Shown: piece after piece, positions 1 through 8,005 of the stretch
How the letters are laid out: each line of letters opens with the position of its first letter
Position numbering within the stretch: the stretch's first letter is position 1
Source: Gemmata sp051859125
GTDB taxonomy: Bacteria; Planctomycetota; Planctomycetia; Gemmatales; Gemmataceae
NCBI RefSeq assembly: GCF_051859125.1
Contig: NZ_JBHYGG010000101.1
Location: 9,973-73,972, forward strand
Reading direction: 5' to 3'
Length of the DNA stretch: 64,000 nucleotides
Position numbers and translations under genes: made by a program
Notes under the pieces: generated by a model
What the model was told of the DNA's origin: nothing
What the model saw: the letters and a program-made list of their open reading frames with translations, nothing else
Database searches by the model: none

Positions 1-122
1 GACCGTGTCCATGCGACCGCTCCACACATCCTGAACGCGGAGATCCGCCGTCGGCCTCCTGTGGCCACAATCTACCCGAAATCCGAACGGCGTTCCACGC
101 CGGCCGAGTCCGTCGAACGGCA

Positions 123-198
123 CAAAGTAGTAGGCACACTCCGTGTGCCGTCGGAACGACGAGCGTCGAACGGCACACGGAGTGTGCCTACTACTTTG
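123..198. repeat. Long intergenic inverted repeat, 29-bp perfect stem
   Basis: Arms 123-151 and 170-198 are exact reverse complements (29 nt each) around an 18-nt spacer. A further GTCGAACGGCAC motif flanks the left arm and recurs just before the right arm. It occupies most of the non-coding stretch 1-351 ahead of gspE; I see no gene in that stretch. There is no T-run after the stem on either strand, so a plain intrinsic terminator is not the best description. It is one of at least eleven such elements in the window. Confidence 0.9.
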
Positions 199-351
199 CC
201 GGTAGCGTTCGTGCGGGCGGCGCGGCCGCACCGTTTGCCCCGTTTCAGCACATTCTCATTTCTGAGGAACTAGAATCGTTTAGGCTCACACGAGACGGCG
301 CGCGAAACCTTCGCGGCCCCCCGCGGGTATGTCCAGGCACACGGGGTCGCC

Positions 352-2121
352 ATGCAGTTGCTCGAAACGCTCTCCGCCCGCGGTCTCCTGCTCGACGCGG
401 ACCGCACCCGGGCCGCCGACGCCATCCGCAACGCACCCGAGTACCCCCCGCACCAGGTGCTCATCGACAAGGGGTTCGTCCGCGAGGACGCGCTCCTGCC
501 CGTGCTCGCCGAGGTGTTCGGCCTCGAACTCGTCGACCTCTCCCGCGCCACCATCGACCCGAGCGTCCTCGCGGCGATGCCGCAGAAGCTCGTCCACCGC
601 AAGAACCTGATGCCGGTGTCGCGGCACAACGGCACCCTCGTCGTCGCCACCGGTGACCCGTTCGACGCCTACGCGATCGACGAGCTCCAGACGCTCACCG
701 GCCTGCACGTCATGCCGGTGCTGGCCCCGAACCGCGAGATCAGCCGGCTCATCAAGCAGCACTTCGGCGTCGGCGGCGACACCGTCGCGGCGCTCGCGGA
801 GGAGGCCAAGGGCCAGGACGACATCGAGTTCCTCGAGGGGATCGAGGCCGACGACTCGGAACTCGCGAAGCAGGCCCAGGAGGCCTCGGTCGTCCGGCTC
901 GTGAACCAGATCCTCGTCGAAGCGGCCAACGAGCGGGCGTCCGACATCCACGTCGAGTGCGAGGAGAAGGGCATCCGCATCCGGTACCGGATCGACGGCC
1001 TGCTCCAACTCCAGAACCTGCCCCCGGAGATCAACCGGTTCCAGGCCGCGATCATCAGCCGCATCAAGATCATGGCCCGGCTCAACATCGCCGAGAAGCG
1101 GCTCCCGCAGGACGGCCGCATCAAGATGAAGGTGCAGGGCCGCGAGATCGACGTCCGCGTGTCGATCATCCCGATGACCCACGGCGAGGGGATCGTCATG
1201 CGGCTCCTCGACAAGGGCCGGATGAAGTTCAACCTGTCCAGTTGCGGGATGCTCCCGGACGTCCACAGCACGTTCAAGCAGCTCATCGACCGCCCGCACG
1301 GCATCGTCCTCGTCACCGGCCCGACCGGCTCGGGCAAGTCCACCACGCTCTACTCGGCGCTCAACGAGATCAAGGACGAGGTCACCAAGATCATCACGGT
1401 CGAGGACCCGGTCGAGTACCACCAGGACGGCATCAGCCAGATCCAGACGCACGCGAAGATCGGGCTCACGTTCGCCGCGGCGCTGCGGTCGATCCTGCGG
1501 CACGACCCGGACGTGATCCTCGTCGGCGAGATCCGCGACCTCGAGACCGCCGAGATGGCGATCCAGGCGTCGCTCACCGGCCACATGGTGTTCAGCACGC
1601 TCCACACGAACGACGCCGCCAGCGCGTTCACCCGCATGATCGACATGGGGGTCGAGCCGTTCCTCGTCTCCAGCACGGTCGAGGGGGTGATGGCGCAGCG
1701 GCTCGTCCGCACCATCTGCCCCGAGTGCCGGACCACCTACGTCCCGGACCCGGACACCCTCCCGCTCGACTTCCCGCTCCGCCCGAACGCCCTGAAGCCC
1801 GCCGCCGACTTCGCCATCCAGCAGGGGATGGTCGAGATGATGGGCGCGGCCGCCCACCACGACGGCACGCTGCTCAAGGGGGTGGGGTGCCGGGCGTGCC
1901 GCCAGTCCGGGTTCCGCGGCCGGACCGGCATCCACGAACTGCTCGTCAACAACGACGCGATGCGCGACCTCGTCGGCCAGCGCGTCAACGCCGGCGTGAT
2001 CCGCCTCGAGGCGCTCAAGGCCGGCATGATCACCCTCCGACAGGACGGCTGGCGGAAGGTGCTCGCCGGTACCACAACCATCGAGGAAGTGACCCGGACG
2101 ACCGCGGGGGACATCTCGTAG
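352..2121 (+). CDS. gspE: Type II secretion system ATPase GspE
   Basis: Hexameric cytoplasmic ATPase that powers pseudopilus assembly in type II secretion. The 589-aa product has an N-terminal GspE/MshEN-type domain (about residues 1-150), Walker A GPTGSGKST at 323-331, the Asp-box/Walker B stretch ILVGEIRD at about 389-396, and a C-terminal four-cysteine zinc motif (CPEC at 456-459, CRAC at 513-516) typical of GspE and PilB. The length is normal. The gene heads a run of pseudopilin and assembly genes, which favours GspE over the type IV pilus ATPase PilB. The ATG at 352 is preceded by GGGGTCGCC rather than a strong ribosome site. The only thing between it and gspF is an inverted repeat. Confidence 0.95.
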   Translation: MQLLETLSARGLLLDADRTRAADAIRNAPEYPPHQVLIDKGFVREDALLPVLAEVFGLELVDLSRATIDPSVLAAMPQKLVHRKNLMPVSRHNGTLVVATGDPFDAYAIDELQTLTGLHVMPVLAPNREISRLIKQHFGVGGDTVAALAEEAKGQDDIEFLEGIEADDSELAKQAQEASVVRLVNQILVEAANERASDIHVECEEKGIRIRYRIDGLLQLQNLPPEINRFQAAIISRIKIMARLNIAEKRLPQDGRIKMKVQGREIDVRVSIIPMTHGEGIVMRLLDKGRMKFNLSSCGMLPDVHSTFKQLIDRPHGIVLVTGPTGSGKSTTLYSALNEIKDEVTKIITVEDPVEYHQDGISQIQTHAKIGLTFAAALRSILRHDPDVILVGEIRDLETAEMAIQASLTGHMVFSTLHTNDAASAFTRMIDMGVEPFLVSSTVEGVMAQRLVRTICPECRTTYVPDPDTLPLDFPLRPNALKPAADFAIQQGMVEMMGAAAHHDGTLLKGVGCRACRQSGFRGRTGIHELLVNNDAMRDLVGQRVNAGVIRLEALKAGMITLRQDGWRKVLAGTTTIEEVTRTTAGDIS

Positions 2122-2227
2122 TGCGGAGTTCGGAGTGCGGAATGAAAAGCCGCTGAGACCCGAGAAGCATTCGGCCCCCGCGGGTTAGACTGTCGATTGT
2201 CTGAGATTCCGCATTCCGAACTCCGCA
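2122..2227. repeat. Long inverted repeat between gspE and gspF, 22-bp stem
   Basis: Arms 2122-2143 and 2206-2227 pair over 22 nt with one G/T mismatch, around a 62-nt spacer. The left arm begins directly after the gspE stop codon and the right arm ends 14 nt before the gspF start. It lies inside an otherwise tight operon, so it could affect message stability or attenuate downstream expression; that is inference. Confidence 0.85.
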
Positions 2228-2241
2228 TTCCGCAATCGAAG

Positions 2242-3468
2242 ATGCCAGACTTCAACTTCACCGCGATGGCCCGCACCGGGACCAAGTCCACGGGGACGCT
2301 CACTGCCAACAGCGAGCGCGAGGTCGCGCTCATCCTCGACGGCCGCGGGCTGTTCCCGGTGAAGATCGACCTCGCCCGGAACCAGCCGCTCGGCGGCGGC
2401 GGGAAGGGCGGCGGGTTCTTCGCCAAGAAGGTCAAGGGCCGGCAGCTCGCGACCATGTACTCGCAGCTCGCCGACCTGCTCCACTCCGGTGTGCCGCTCC
2501 TGCGGTCCCTCGAACTCCTGGAGCGCCAGAGCAGTAACACGACGCTCCAGGCCGTGATCCGCGACGTGCGGGGGAAGGTGGCCGACGGCACCGGGCTCGC
2601 GCAGGCGATGGGCCAGCACACGCACGTCTTCGGCGAACTCGCGATCAGCATGATCCGGGCCGGCCAGGAGGGCGGGTTCCTCGAAGAGGTGCTGCAGCGC
2701 ATCGCGACGTTCGTCGAGCACCAGGAGGACTTGAAGGCGAAGGTGGTCGGCGCGCTCGCGTACCCGATGTTCCTCGCGGTCGCCGGGTTCTGCGTGCTGA
2801 ACATCCTCATCATCTTCTTCGTGCCGAAGTTCGGGAAGATCTTCGAGAAGCTCAAGGAGAAGGGCGAGCTCCCGGCCCTCACGACCTACCTCATGGCGTT
2901 CAGCGACTTCCTGCGGACGTGGCAGGGCATCGCCGCCATCGTCGGGGGGATCGTCGGGGTCATCGCGTTCGTGCGGTGGACCCGCGGGAGCGGTCGGGCC
3001 TGGGCTGACAGATGGAAGATCCGCCTGCCGCTGTTCGGGCCGATCTTCCTGAACCTCGCCCTGTCGCGGTTCTGCCGCATCCTCGGGACGATGCTCCACA
3101 ACGGCATCCCGATCCTGAAGGCGCTGCACATCGCGAAGGACTCGACCGGCAACAAGGTGCTGTCGCTGGCCATCGAGAAGAGCGCCGAGAACGTGACCGC
3201 CGGCCAGAAACTCGCCGACCCGCTCCGCCGCTCCGGGTACTTCCCGAGCGACGTCGTGGAAATGATCACCATCGCGGAGGAGGCGAACAGCCTCGAAACG
3301 GTCCTCATCAACGTCGCCAACGGCCTGGAGAAGCGCACCGCCCGCAACCTGGACCTGATGGTCAAGCTCCTCGAACCGATCATGCTGCTCGTGATGGCCG
3401 GCATCACGCTGCTGATCGTCGCGGGCCTGCTGCTGCCGGTTTTCAAGATGGGCAGTGCGGTAGGGTAG
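2242..3468 (+). CDS. gspF: Type II secretion inner-membrane protein GspF
   Basis: Inner-membrane platform protein of the type II secretion machine, thought to couple GspE to pseudopilus assembly. The 408-aa product contains two T2SSF domains and three hydrophobic segments at about residues 167-196, 228-248 and 374-402, the expected pattern. I chose ATG 2242 (start MPDFNFTAMA) rather than an in-frame ATG at 2197, because the extra 15 codons are encoded by the right arm of the inverted repeat and do not resemble GspF. It follows gspE in the same orientation and is separated from gspG by a 388-nt gap, so gspG may have its own promoter. Confidence 0.94.
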   Translation: MPDFNFTAMARTGTKSTGTLTANSEREVALILDGRGLFPVKIDLARNQPLGGGGKGGGFFAKKVKGRQLATMYSQLADLLHSGVPLLRSLELLERQSSNTTLQAVIRDVRGKVADGTGLAQAMGQHTHVFGELAISMIRAGQEGGFLEEVLQRIATFVEHQEDLKAKVVGALAYPMFLAVAGFCVLNILIIFFVPKFGKIFEKLKEKGELPALTTYLMAFSDFLRTWQGIAAIVGGIVGVIAFVRWTRGSGRAWADRWKIRLPLFGPIFLNLALSRFCRILGTMLHNGIPILKALHIAKDSTGNKVLSLAIEKSAENVTAGQKLADPLRRSGYFPSDVVEMITIAEEANSLETVLINVANGLEKRTARNLDLMVKLLEPIMLLVMAGITLLIVAGLLLPVFKMGSAVG

Positions 3469-3610
3469 TGATTCGGGCTCCGAGTTAGGGGCAAACTTCC
3501 TCGGCAAGCCGGTTTGTGGCGGCACCTCAACCGGAAGCTGAATGGTCGAGATTGGCCGCTTGAATTTGGCTGCCCGCGAGGTGGTTTCGATCGATTGCGG
3601 GGCTCTTCAA

Positions 3611-3679
3611 CTCGTTTGCGAAGAGTTCGGGGCTTGTGCGAAGAGTTCGCATCGGTTGCGGGGACCCCTCCCCCAACTC
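3611..3679. repeat. Dispersed 69-nt intergenic repeat, copy 1
   Basis: This segment matches 38968-39036 in reverse complement at roughly 80% identity by eye, including a shared 16-nt block at one end. It contains two GCGAAGAGTTCG units in tandem and ends in a C/G-rich hairpin (GGTTGCGGGG ... CCCCGCAACC). It lies in the gene-free interval 3469-3856 between gspF and gspG, where I see no convincing coding sequence. Confidence 0.7.
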
Positions 3680-3766
3680 CCCGCAACCGTCGCGCCCGCC
3701 CTCAATCGGGTGAACGCAGCGCAGCTTTTCGATAGCGATAACGATCAGGAGAATGCTCTCTCATGA

Positions 3767-3793
3767 TTGGTTAACGCCCGGCGCGAATATACT
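3767..3793 (+). promoter_or_regulatory. Possible sigma-70-like promoter upstream of gspG
   Basis: TTGGTT (3767-3772) and TATACT (3788-3793) are separated by 15 nt, in one of the few A/T-rich patches of this region and about 65 nt before gspG. The -35 match is weak and the spacer short, so this is only a candidate. Confidence 0.3.
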
Positions 3794-3856
3794 TAGGGCC
3801 AGGACACCACCCGGAACGCTGCCCGAACCGGGCGCTCGAACCAGGAGACTTCTCCG

Positions 3857-4282
3857 ATGCTGCTGACGACCGTTCAGACCACCCGCCGCAGCGCCATGCG
3901 GCGGGCCGGCTTCACCCTCCTCGAAGTCCTCGTTGTCGTGGCGATCCTCGTGATCCTCGCCGGCGTCGCGAGCATCTCGGTGTTCCGCTACCTGGAGGAC
4001 GCCAAGGTCGGCCGGGCCAAGAACGACATGCTCGCCATCAAGAAGTCCTACGAGACCTTCTACACCCAGCAGTCCCGCTGGCCGCAGGACCCGTCGGAGG
4101 TGACGCCGCTCCTCGAACAGGGGGCGGAGGCGTTCCAGAGCCCGTGGCCGGGCGTGACGTATCAAGCAACGGTCGAGGAAGTTCCGCAGTCGGACGGCAC
4201 GAGCATTCAGCGCGTTTATGTCATGTGCCAGCCGCCGAACAAGCCGCAGATCGTCGTCCCCGACGTCAACTCCGGTCGCTAG
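3857..4282 (+). CDS. gspG: Major pseudopilin GspG
   Basis: Main subunit of the type II secretion pseudopilus, processed by a prepilin peptidase that is not encoded in this window. The 141-aa product has a class III signal: a basic leader ending RRAG, then FTLLEVLVVV with the required Glu at position 5 of the mature protein and a hydrophobic helix. The soluble C-terminal domain has GspG-like features such as YETFYTQQSRWP. ATG 3857 is supported by AGGAGA at 3843-3848; an internal ATG at 3896 would give a shorter leader. It starts the run gspG-H-I-J-K. Confidence 0.93.
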   Translation: MLLTTVQTTRRSAMRRAGFTLLEVLVVVAILVILAGVASISVFRYLEDAKVGRAKNDMLAIKKSYETFYTQQSRWPQDPSEVTPLLEQGAEAFQSPWPGVTYQATVEEVPQSDGTSIQRVYVMCQPPNKPQIVVPDVNSGR

Positions 4283-4321
4283 TCGCGACGCCTGACCTCG
4301 CCCCGCCCGGAGATCGTACCC

Positions 4322-4864
4322 ATGCCCCGCCAGCGCCGCACCGGCTACACGCTCCTCGAGATGGTCGCCGTTCTCGCGGTGCTGGTGATCCTCGGCGCGG
4401 TCATCGCGCCGTCGCTGGCCGGGTTCTACGGCAACACGAAGCAGAAGGCGGCCGCCGACATCTTCCGCACCCGGCTCGCCGAGGCGCGGGCGAAGGCGAT
4501 GGAGCGCGGCACGCCGTTCCGGGTCGCCGTCCACAGCGACAAGGCCCGCGTCCGCGTCGCCCCGGACACCGAGAACTTCGGCACCGGAACGGCCGACGAC
4601 CCGCCGAGCTACGGCTCGCTCGTCACCGAGGACACGCTCGACGAGGCCACCATCGAACTGCAACTGGAAGAGGGCGACGAGCGGCCGTCCGACGGGAGCG
4701 AGTGGAGCACGGTCGCCACGATGCGGCCCGACGGCAGTTCGAAGGAAGCCCGCTCCTGCACCGTGACGATCAAGCAGAACAACTTCGCCCCGATCGTGAT
4801 CCAGGTCCGCGGGCTGACGGGCCAGGGCCGGAACGTGCCCCAAACCCCCGGGGGCCAGCAGTGA
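4322..4864 (+). CDS. gspH: Minor pseudopilin GspH
   Basis: Minor pseudopilin of the type II secretion pseudopilus. The 180-aa product begins with a short basic leader and the prepilin cleavage motif TG/YTLLEMVAVL, followed by a hydrophobic helix and a GspH-like soluble domain. Its stop codon overlaps the GTG start of gspI, indicating translational coupling. The assignment to GspH rather than a generic prepilin rests on size and gene order. Confidence 0.85.
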   Translation: MPRQRRTGYTLLEMVAVLAVLVILGAVIAPSLAGFYGNTKQKAAADIFRTRLAEARAKAMERGTPFRVAVHSDKARVRVAPDTENFGTGTADDPPSYGSLVTEDTLDEATIELQLEEGDERPSDGSEWSTVATMRPDGSSKEARSCTVTIKQNNFAPIVIQVRGLTGQGRNVPQTPGGQQ

Positions 4865-5295
4865 CGCTCCCCACTCGCCAGTCGCGCCGGCCCGGCCTGT
4901 CGCTCATCGAAGTACTGCTCGCGATGACGATCTTCTTCATCGCGATCGTGGCCATCTCGCGGCTCGTCGACATGGGGACGGACTACGAGTTGGAGGCCCG
5001 GTTGCACGCGACCGGTGCCCGGCTCGCCCAGGCGAAGCTCGCCGAGTTCGAGACCGGCATCGAGGCGATGAGCGAGAGTGCGAGCGGCGAGTTCGGGGAC
5101 AGCGACGCCGGGTGGTCGTGGTCCGTGACCTCGGAACTCCAGGGCACGAACCTGTACCTCGTGAGCGTGACCGTGACCCGCGACCTGAAGGGCCGGCCGT
5201 TCACCCTGACCCTCGCCCAGATGGTGCTCGACCCGGCCGCGAAGGGCGCGGCCGCGGAGGCCGCTCGACCGGACCCCTCGGGAGGTGGCCAGTGA
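4861..5295 (+). CDS. gspI: Minor pseudopilin GspI
   Basis: Minor pseudopilin thought to help form the pseudopilus tip. From GTG 4861 the product is 144 aa, with the leader RRPG followed by LSLIEVLLAM. The GTG overlaps the gspH stop (GTGA), and the gspJ GTG overlaps its own stop at 5293-5295, so three genes are translationally coupled. The frame is open far upstream, but only the part from 4861 has prepilin structure. The C-terminus is Ala/Pro/Gly-rich. Confidence 0.85.
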   Translation: MTLPTRQSRRPGLSLIEVLLAMTIFFIAIVAISRLVDMGTDYELEARLHATGARLAQAKLAEFETGIEAMSESASGEFGDSDAGWSWSVTSELQGTNLYLVSVTVTRDLKGRPFTLTLAQMVLDPAAKGAAAEAARPDPSGGGQ

Positions 5296-6407
5296 CCACG
5301 CGCACGCGCCGCCGCGGCTTCACGATCCTCGAACTGCTCCTCGCATCGGTCATCGGCTCGATGATCCTGGCCGGGCTGTACGTCGTCATGAACATGACGG
5401 TGAACCAGACGCAGGCGAGCCGCGACGCGATGGACGCCGAGTCCACGTCGCGGGCGGTGTTCAACAAGGTCGGCCTCGACCTCGCGAACGTCCTCGGGCC
5501 GGCCCCGCCGAAGTCCGGCGGCACCCCGGCGACCGGTTCGACGACCGGCGCGACCACGGGCGGCACCACGACCGGCGAGACAACGGCCCCGACCGACGAC
5601 ACCGGGACCGACCCGGCCGCGACCGACCCGGCCGCGACCGGTGCGTCCTCGGCTTCGATGGACCCGCAGGGGGGCACCCAGAACTTCCCGTTCCAGGTCG
5701 GGGTGCTCGGCACCGCGACGCAGTTGACGATCTTCGCGAGCCGGGTGCCGGACGTGCTCGGCTCGCCCGGCGGGCTGGGCACGTCGGGCGGCGGTCAGGG
5801 GGCGAGCGACCTCGTCCGCATCGACTACTGGAAGGGGTCCGGCGGCCTGTGCCGGCAGGAGCGGCCGTGGGTCACCGCCGACCAGGTCGGCAACACGTTC
5901 AGCTTCGACCAGGCGAACGAGGCCGTGAGCCTGATCGCCGACGAGGTGACCGAGGTGCTGTTCGAGTACTACGACGGCACGAGTTGGGTCGAGACCTGGG
6001 AGGGCGGCTCGGGCACGATCCCGACGCCCCCGGCGGCCGTCCGCGTGACGCTCGCGTTCTCGCGGCCCGGGGCGCCAGGGGCCGCGGCGCAGTCGCGTAC
6101 CGTCTCGCAAACGATCCCGGTCCGCACCGCCCCCGGCGCGACCGTCCCCGAACTGGTCGACCCGGTCATCACGAGCGGCTCGACTACCACCGAGCAAGGC
6201 CCGGCGGCGCAGGACGCCGGCGGTACGACGACCCCGCCCGCTGGGGGTACCACGACGCCGACCGGTGGCACGGGTGGGACAACGCCCAAGGGCGGTACCA
6301 CCGGCGGGACGGCACCCAAGGGCGGTACCGGCGGGACCACTCCCAAGGGTGGGACGACAGGCGGCACCGGTGGTGCGCCGGGCGGCACAAAGGGGGGCGG
6401 GCGATGA
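5292..6407 (+). CDS. gspJ: Minor pseudopilin GspJ with Thr/Gly-rich extensions
   Basis: Minor pseudopilin of the secretion pseudopilus. The 371-aa product starts at GTG 5292 (overlapping the gspI stop) with RRRG/FTILELLLAS. It is much longer than typical GspJ (about 200 aa). The excess comes from a Thr/Gly/Pro/Asp-rich insert at about residues 75-120 and a C-terminal tail of repeated GGTTPKGGT-like units encoded by short tandem DNA repeats near 6180-6400. The core resembles GspJ. Its stop overlaps the gspK ATG (ATGA at 6404). Confidence 0.85.
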   Translation: MTTRTRRRGFTILELLLASVIGSMILAGLYVVMNMTVNQTQASRDAMDAESTSRAVFNKVGLDLANVLGPAPPKSGGTPATGSTTGATTGGTTTGETTAPTDDTGTDPAATDPAATGASSASMDPQGGTQNFPFQVGVLGTATQLTIFASRVPDVLGSPGGLGTSGGGQGASDLVRIDYWKGSGGLCRQERPWVTADQVGNTFSFDQANEAVSLIADEVTEVLFEYYDGTSWVETWEGGSGTIPTPPAAVRVTLAFSRPGAPGAAAQSRTVSQTIPVRTAPGATVPELVDPVITSGSTTTEQGPAAQDAGGTTTPPAGGTTTPTGGTGGTTPKGGTTGGTAPKGGTGGTTPKGGTTGGTGGAPGGTKGGGR

Positions 6408-7990
6408 TCCTCACTCACCACCGCAGCACAGAGCGCCCCGGCTACGTCCTGATCGCGGTCCTGGTCGTGATCGTGGTGCTGAGCCTCGCCGCGTACCGGT
6501 TCACCGACTCGATGTCGGCGGAGCACAGGGCGGCCGTTCGCGTGTCCGACGCGGCGCAGGCCCGCGCCGCCGCCGCGTCCGGCGTCCACTACGCCGCCGC
6601 GCTCCTCGCCGACCCGGATGCGTTCACCAACTACCTGGGCGGCGACCCGACGCTCGACAACGCCGAGATGTTCGGCGCAGTTCCCGTGCGGGTGGACCCG
6701 AACAACCCCGGCCGGAACGCTAGCTTCCGCATCGTGGCGGTGGCGATGACCGGGTCCGGCACCTACGAGCAGCGGGCGGCCGTGATCGACGAGGGCGCGA
6801 AGCTCAACATCAACGCCCTGATCGCCCAGGACAAGACCGGCGAGGTGCTCTACAACGCGCTCCTCAAGATCCCCGACATGTCGCCGGACACCGCCGACGC
6901 GATCGTCGACTGGGTGGACGCCGACGACACCCCGCGGATCAACGGGGCCGAGAGCGCGACCTACCAGTCGCTCGGCAACCCCTACAAGTGCAAGAACGGG
7001 CCGCTCAACTCGATCGAGGAGCTGCTGCTGGTCAAGGGCGTCACCCCGCAGTTGCTGTTCGGCACCGACCAGAACCAGAACGGGGCGGGCGACGACGGCG
7101 GCACCACGTCCCTGTCCCGCGGGTGGTCCGACTACCTCACGATCTACGGCCGCGAGGTCGGCACCGACTCGACCGGGCGCCTCAAGGTGTACATCAACGG
7201 CGACGACGTGGGGGCGATCTACGCGGCGCTCCAGGGCAGCGAGGTCGGTTCGGAGGTCGCCGCGTACATCACGGCCGTCAAGCTGTTCGGATCGACGAAA
7301 CTCGACGCCAACGGCAACCCGATTCAGAAGGGCAAGGGGAAGGGCGGGCAGCAGAAGGTCGAGGTCGCCTCGCTCGACCAGCTCACGAGCGCCGTGGAGA
7401 CCAAGCTCGGGAGCACGACCAGCAGCGGCCGGGCGGTGAACTCGGTGATCGACCTCGTGAACACCCGCGTGACGCTCCCCGGCACCGCGAGCGGCGGCGG
7501 GCAGTCGGCGACGGTCGTGTACAACTCGCCGCTCAACGACCCGAACAAGCTCCGCGAGTTGCTCCCGGTGCTGCTCGACCGGGTCGCCACCAAGGAGGCC
7601 GTGGAGGTGGTCCCGCGGCTCAACGTGAACGCGGCCCCCCGCGAGGTGATCCTCGGGCTCCCGGGGCTGACCGACGCGGACGCGGACGTGATTGTCGGGG
7701 CGCGGGACGGCGTCGTGCCCGGCACCGCTGAGTACGCGACCGGGGCGTGGCTGGTGACCGCCGCGAACCTGACCCCGGAGAAGTTCAAGGCGATCGAGAA
7801 GTACGTCACGGGCCGGTCGATGGTGTACCGCGTCCAGTCGATCGGCTACCTCGCCGGGGGCGGGCCGGTCGCCCGGGTCGAGGCGGTGATCGACACCAAC
7901 CTCGGCGCGCCGCGGGTGATCTACTTCCGCGACCTCGGGGACCTCGACGCCCCCCGCGGCTTCCAGCCGCCCGCGAAACAGCAGCAGTAA
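6404..7990 (+). CDS. gspK: Type II secretion minor pseudopilin GspK
   Basis: Large minor pseudopilin expected at the pseudopilus tip with GspI and GspJ. The 528-aa product has a short leader (RPG/YVLIAVLVVIVV) in which the usual Glu at mature position 5 is absent, as is common in GspK. It contains the family hallmark DWVDADD at about residue 169 in a SAM-like helical domain, and a second helical domain near LPGLTDADADVI. The length exceeds enterobacterial GspK (about 330 aa). ATG 6404 overlaps the gspJ stop. Confidence 0.9.
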   Translation: MILTHHRSTERPGYVLIAVLVVIVVLSLAAYRFTDSMSAEHRAAVRVSDAAQARAAAASGVHYAAALLADPDAFTNYLGGDPTLDNAEMFGAVPVRVDPNNPGRNASFRIVAVAMTGSGTYEQRAAVIDEGAKLNINALIAQDKTGEVLYNALLKIPDMSPDTADAIVDWVDADDTPRINGAESATYQSLGNPYKCKNGPLNSIEELLLVKGVTPQLLFGTDQNQNGAGDDGGTTSLSRGWSDYLTIYGREVGTDSTGRLKVYINGDDVGAIYAALQGSEVGSEVAAYITAVKLFGSTKLDANGNPIQKGKGKGGQQKVEVASLDQLTSAVETKLGSTTSSGRAVNSVIDLVNTRVTLPGTASGGGQSATVVYNSPLNDPNKLRELLPVLLDRVATKEAVEVVPRLNVNAAPREVILGLPGLTDADADVIVGARDGVVPGTAEYATGAWLVTAANLTPEKFKAIEKYVTGRSMVYRVQSIGYLAGGGPVARVEAVIDTNLGAPRVIYFRDLGDLDAPRGFQPPAKQQQ

Positions 7991-8005
7991 CCCGGAGGCG
8001 GCGAC

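Noticed and set aside
2197..2241. A 15-residue longer N-terminus for GspF
   Set aside because: These codons are the right arm of an inverted repeat and do not resemble the family; ATG 2242 gives the normal start.
5510..6400. CRISPR-like or satellite array in gspJ
   Set aside because: The short repeats are in frame, encode Thr/Gly/Pro-rich low-complexity protein, vary in length and have no spacers of constant size.
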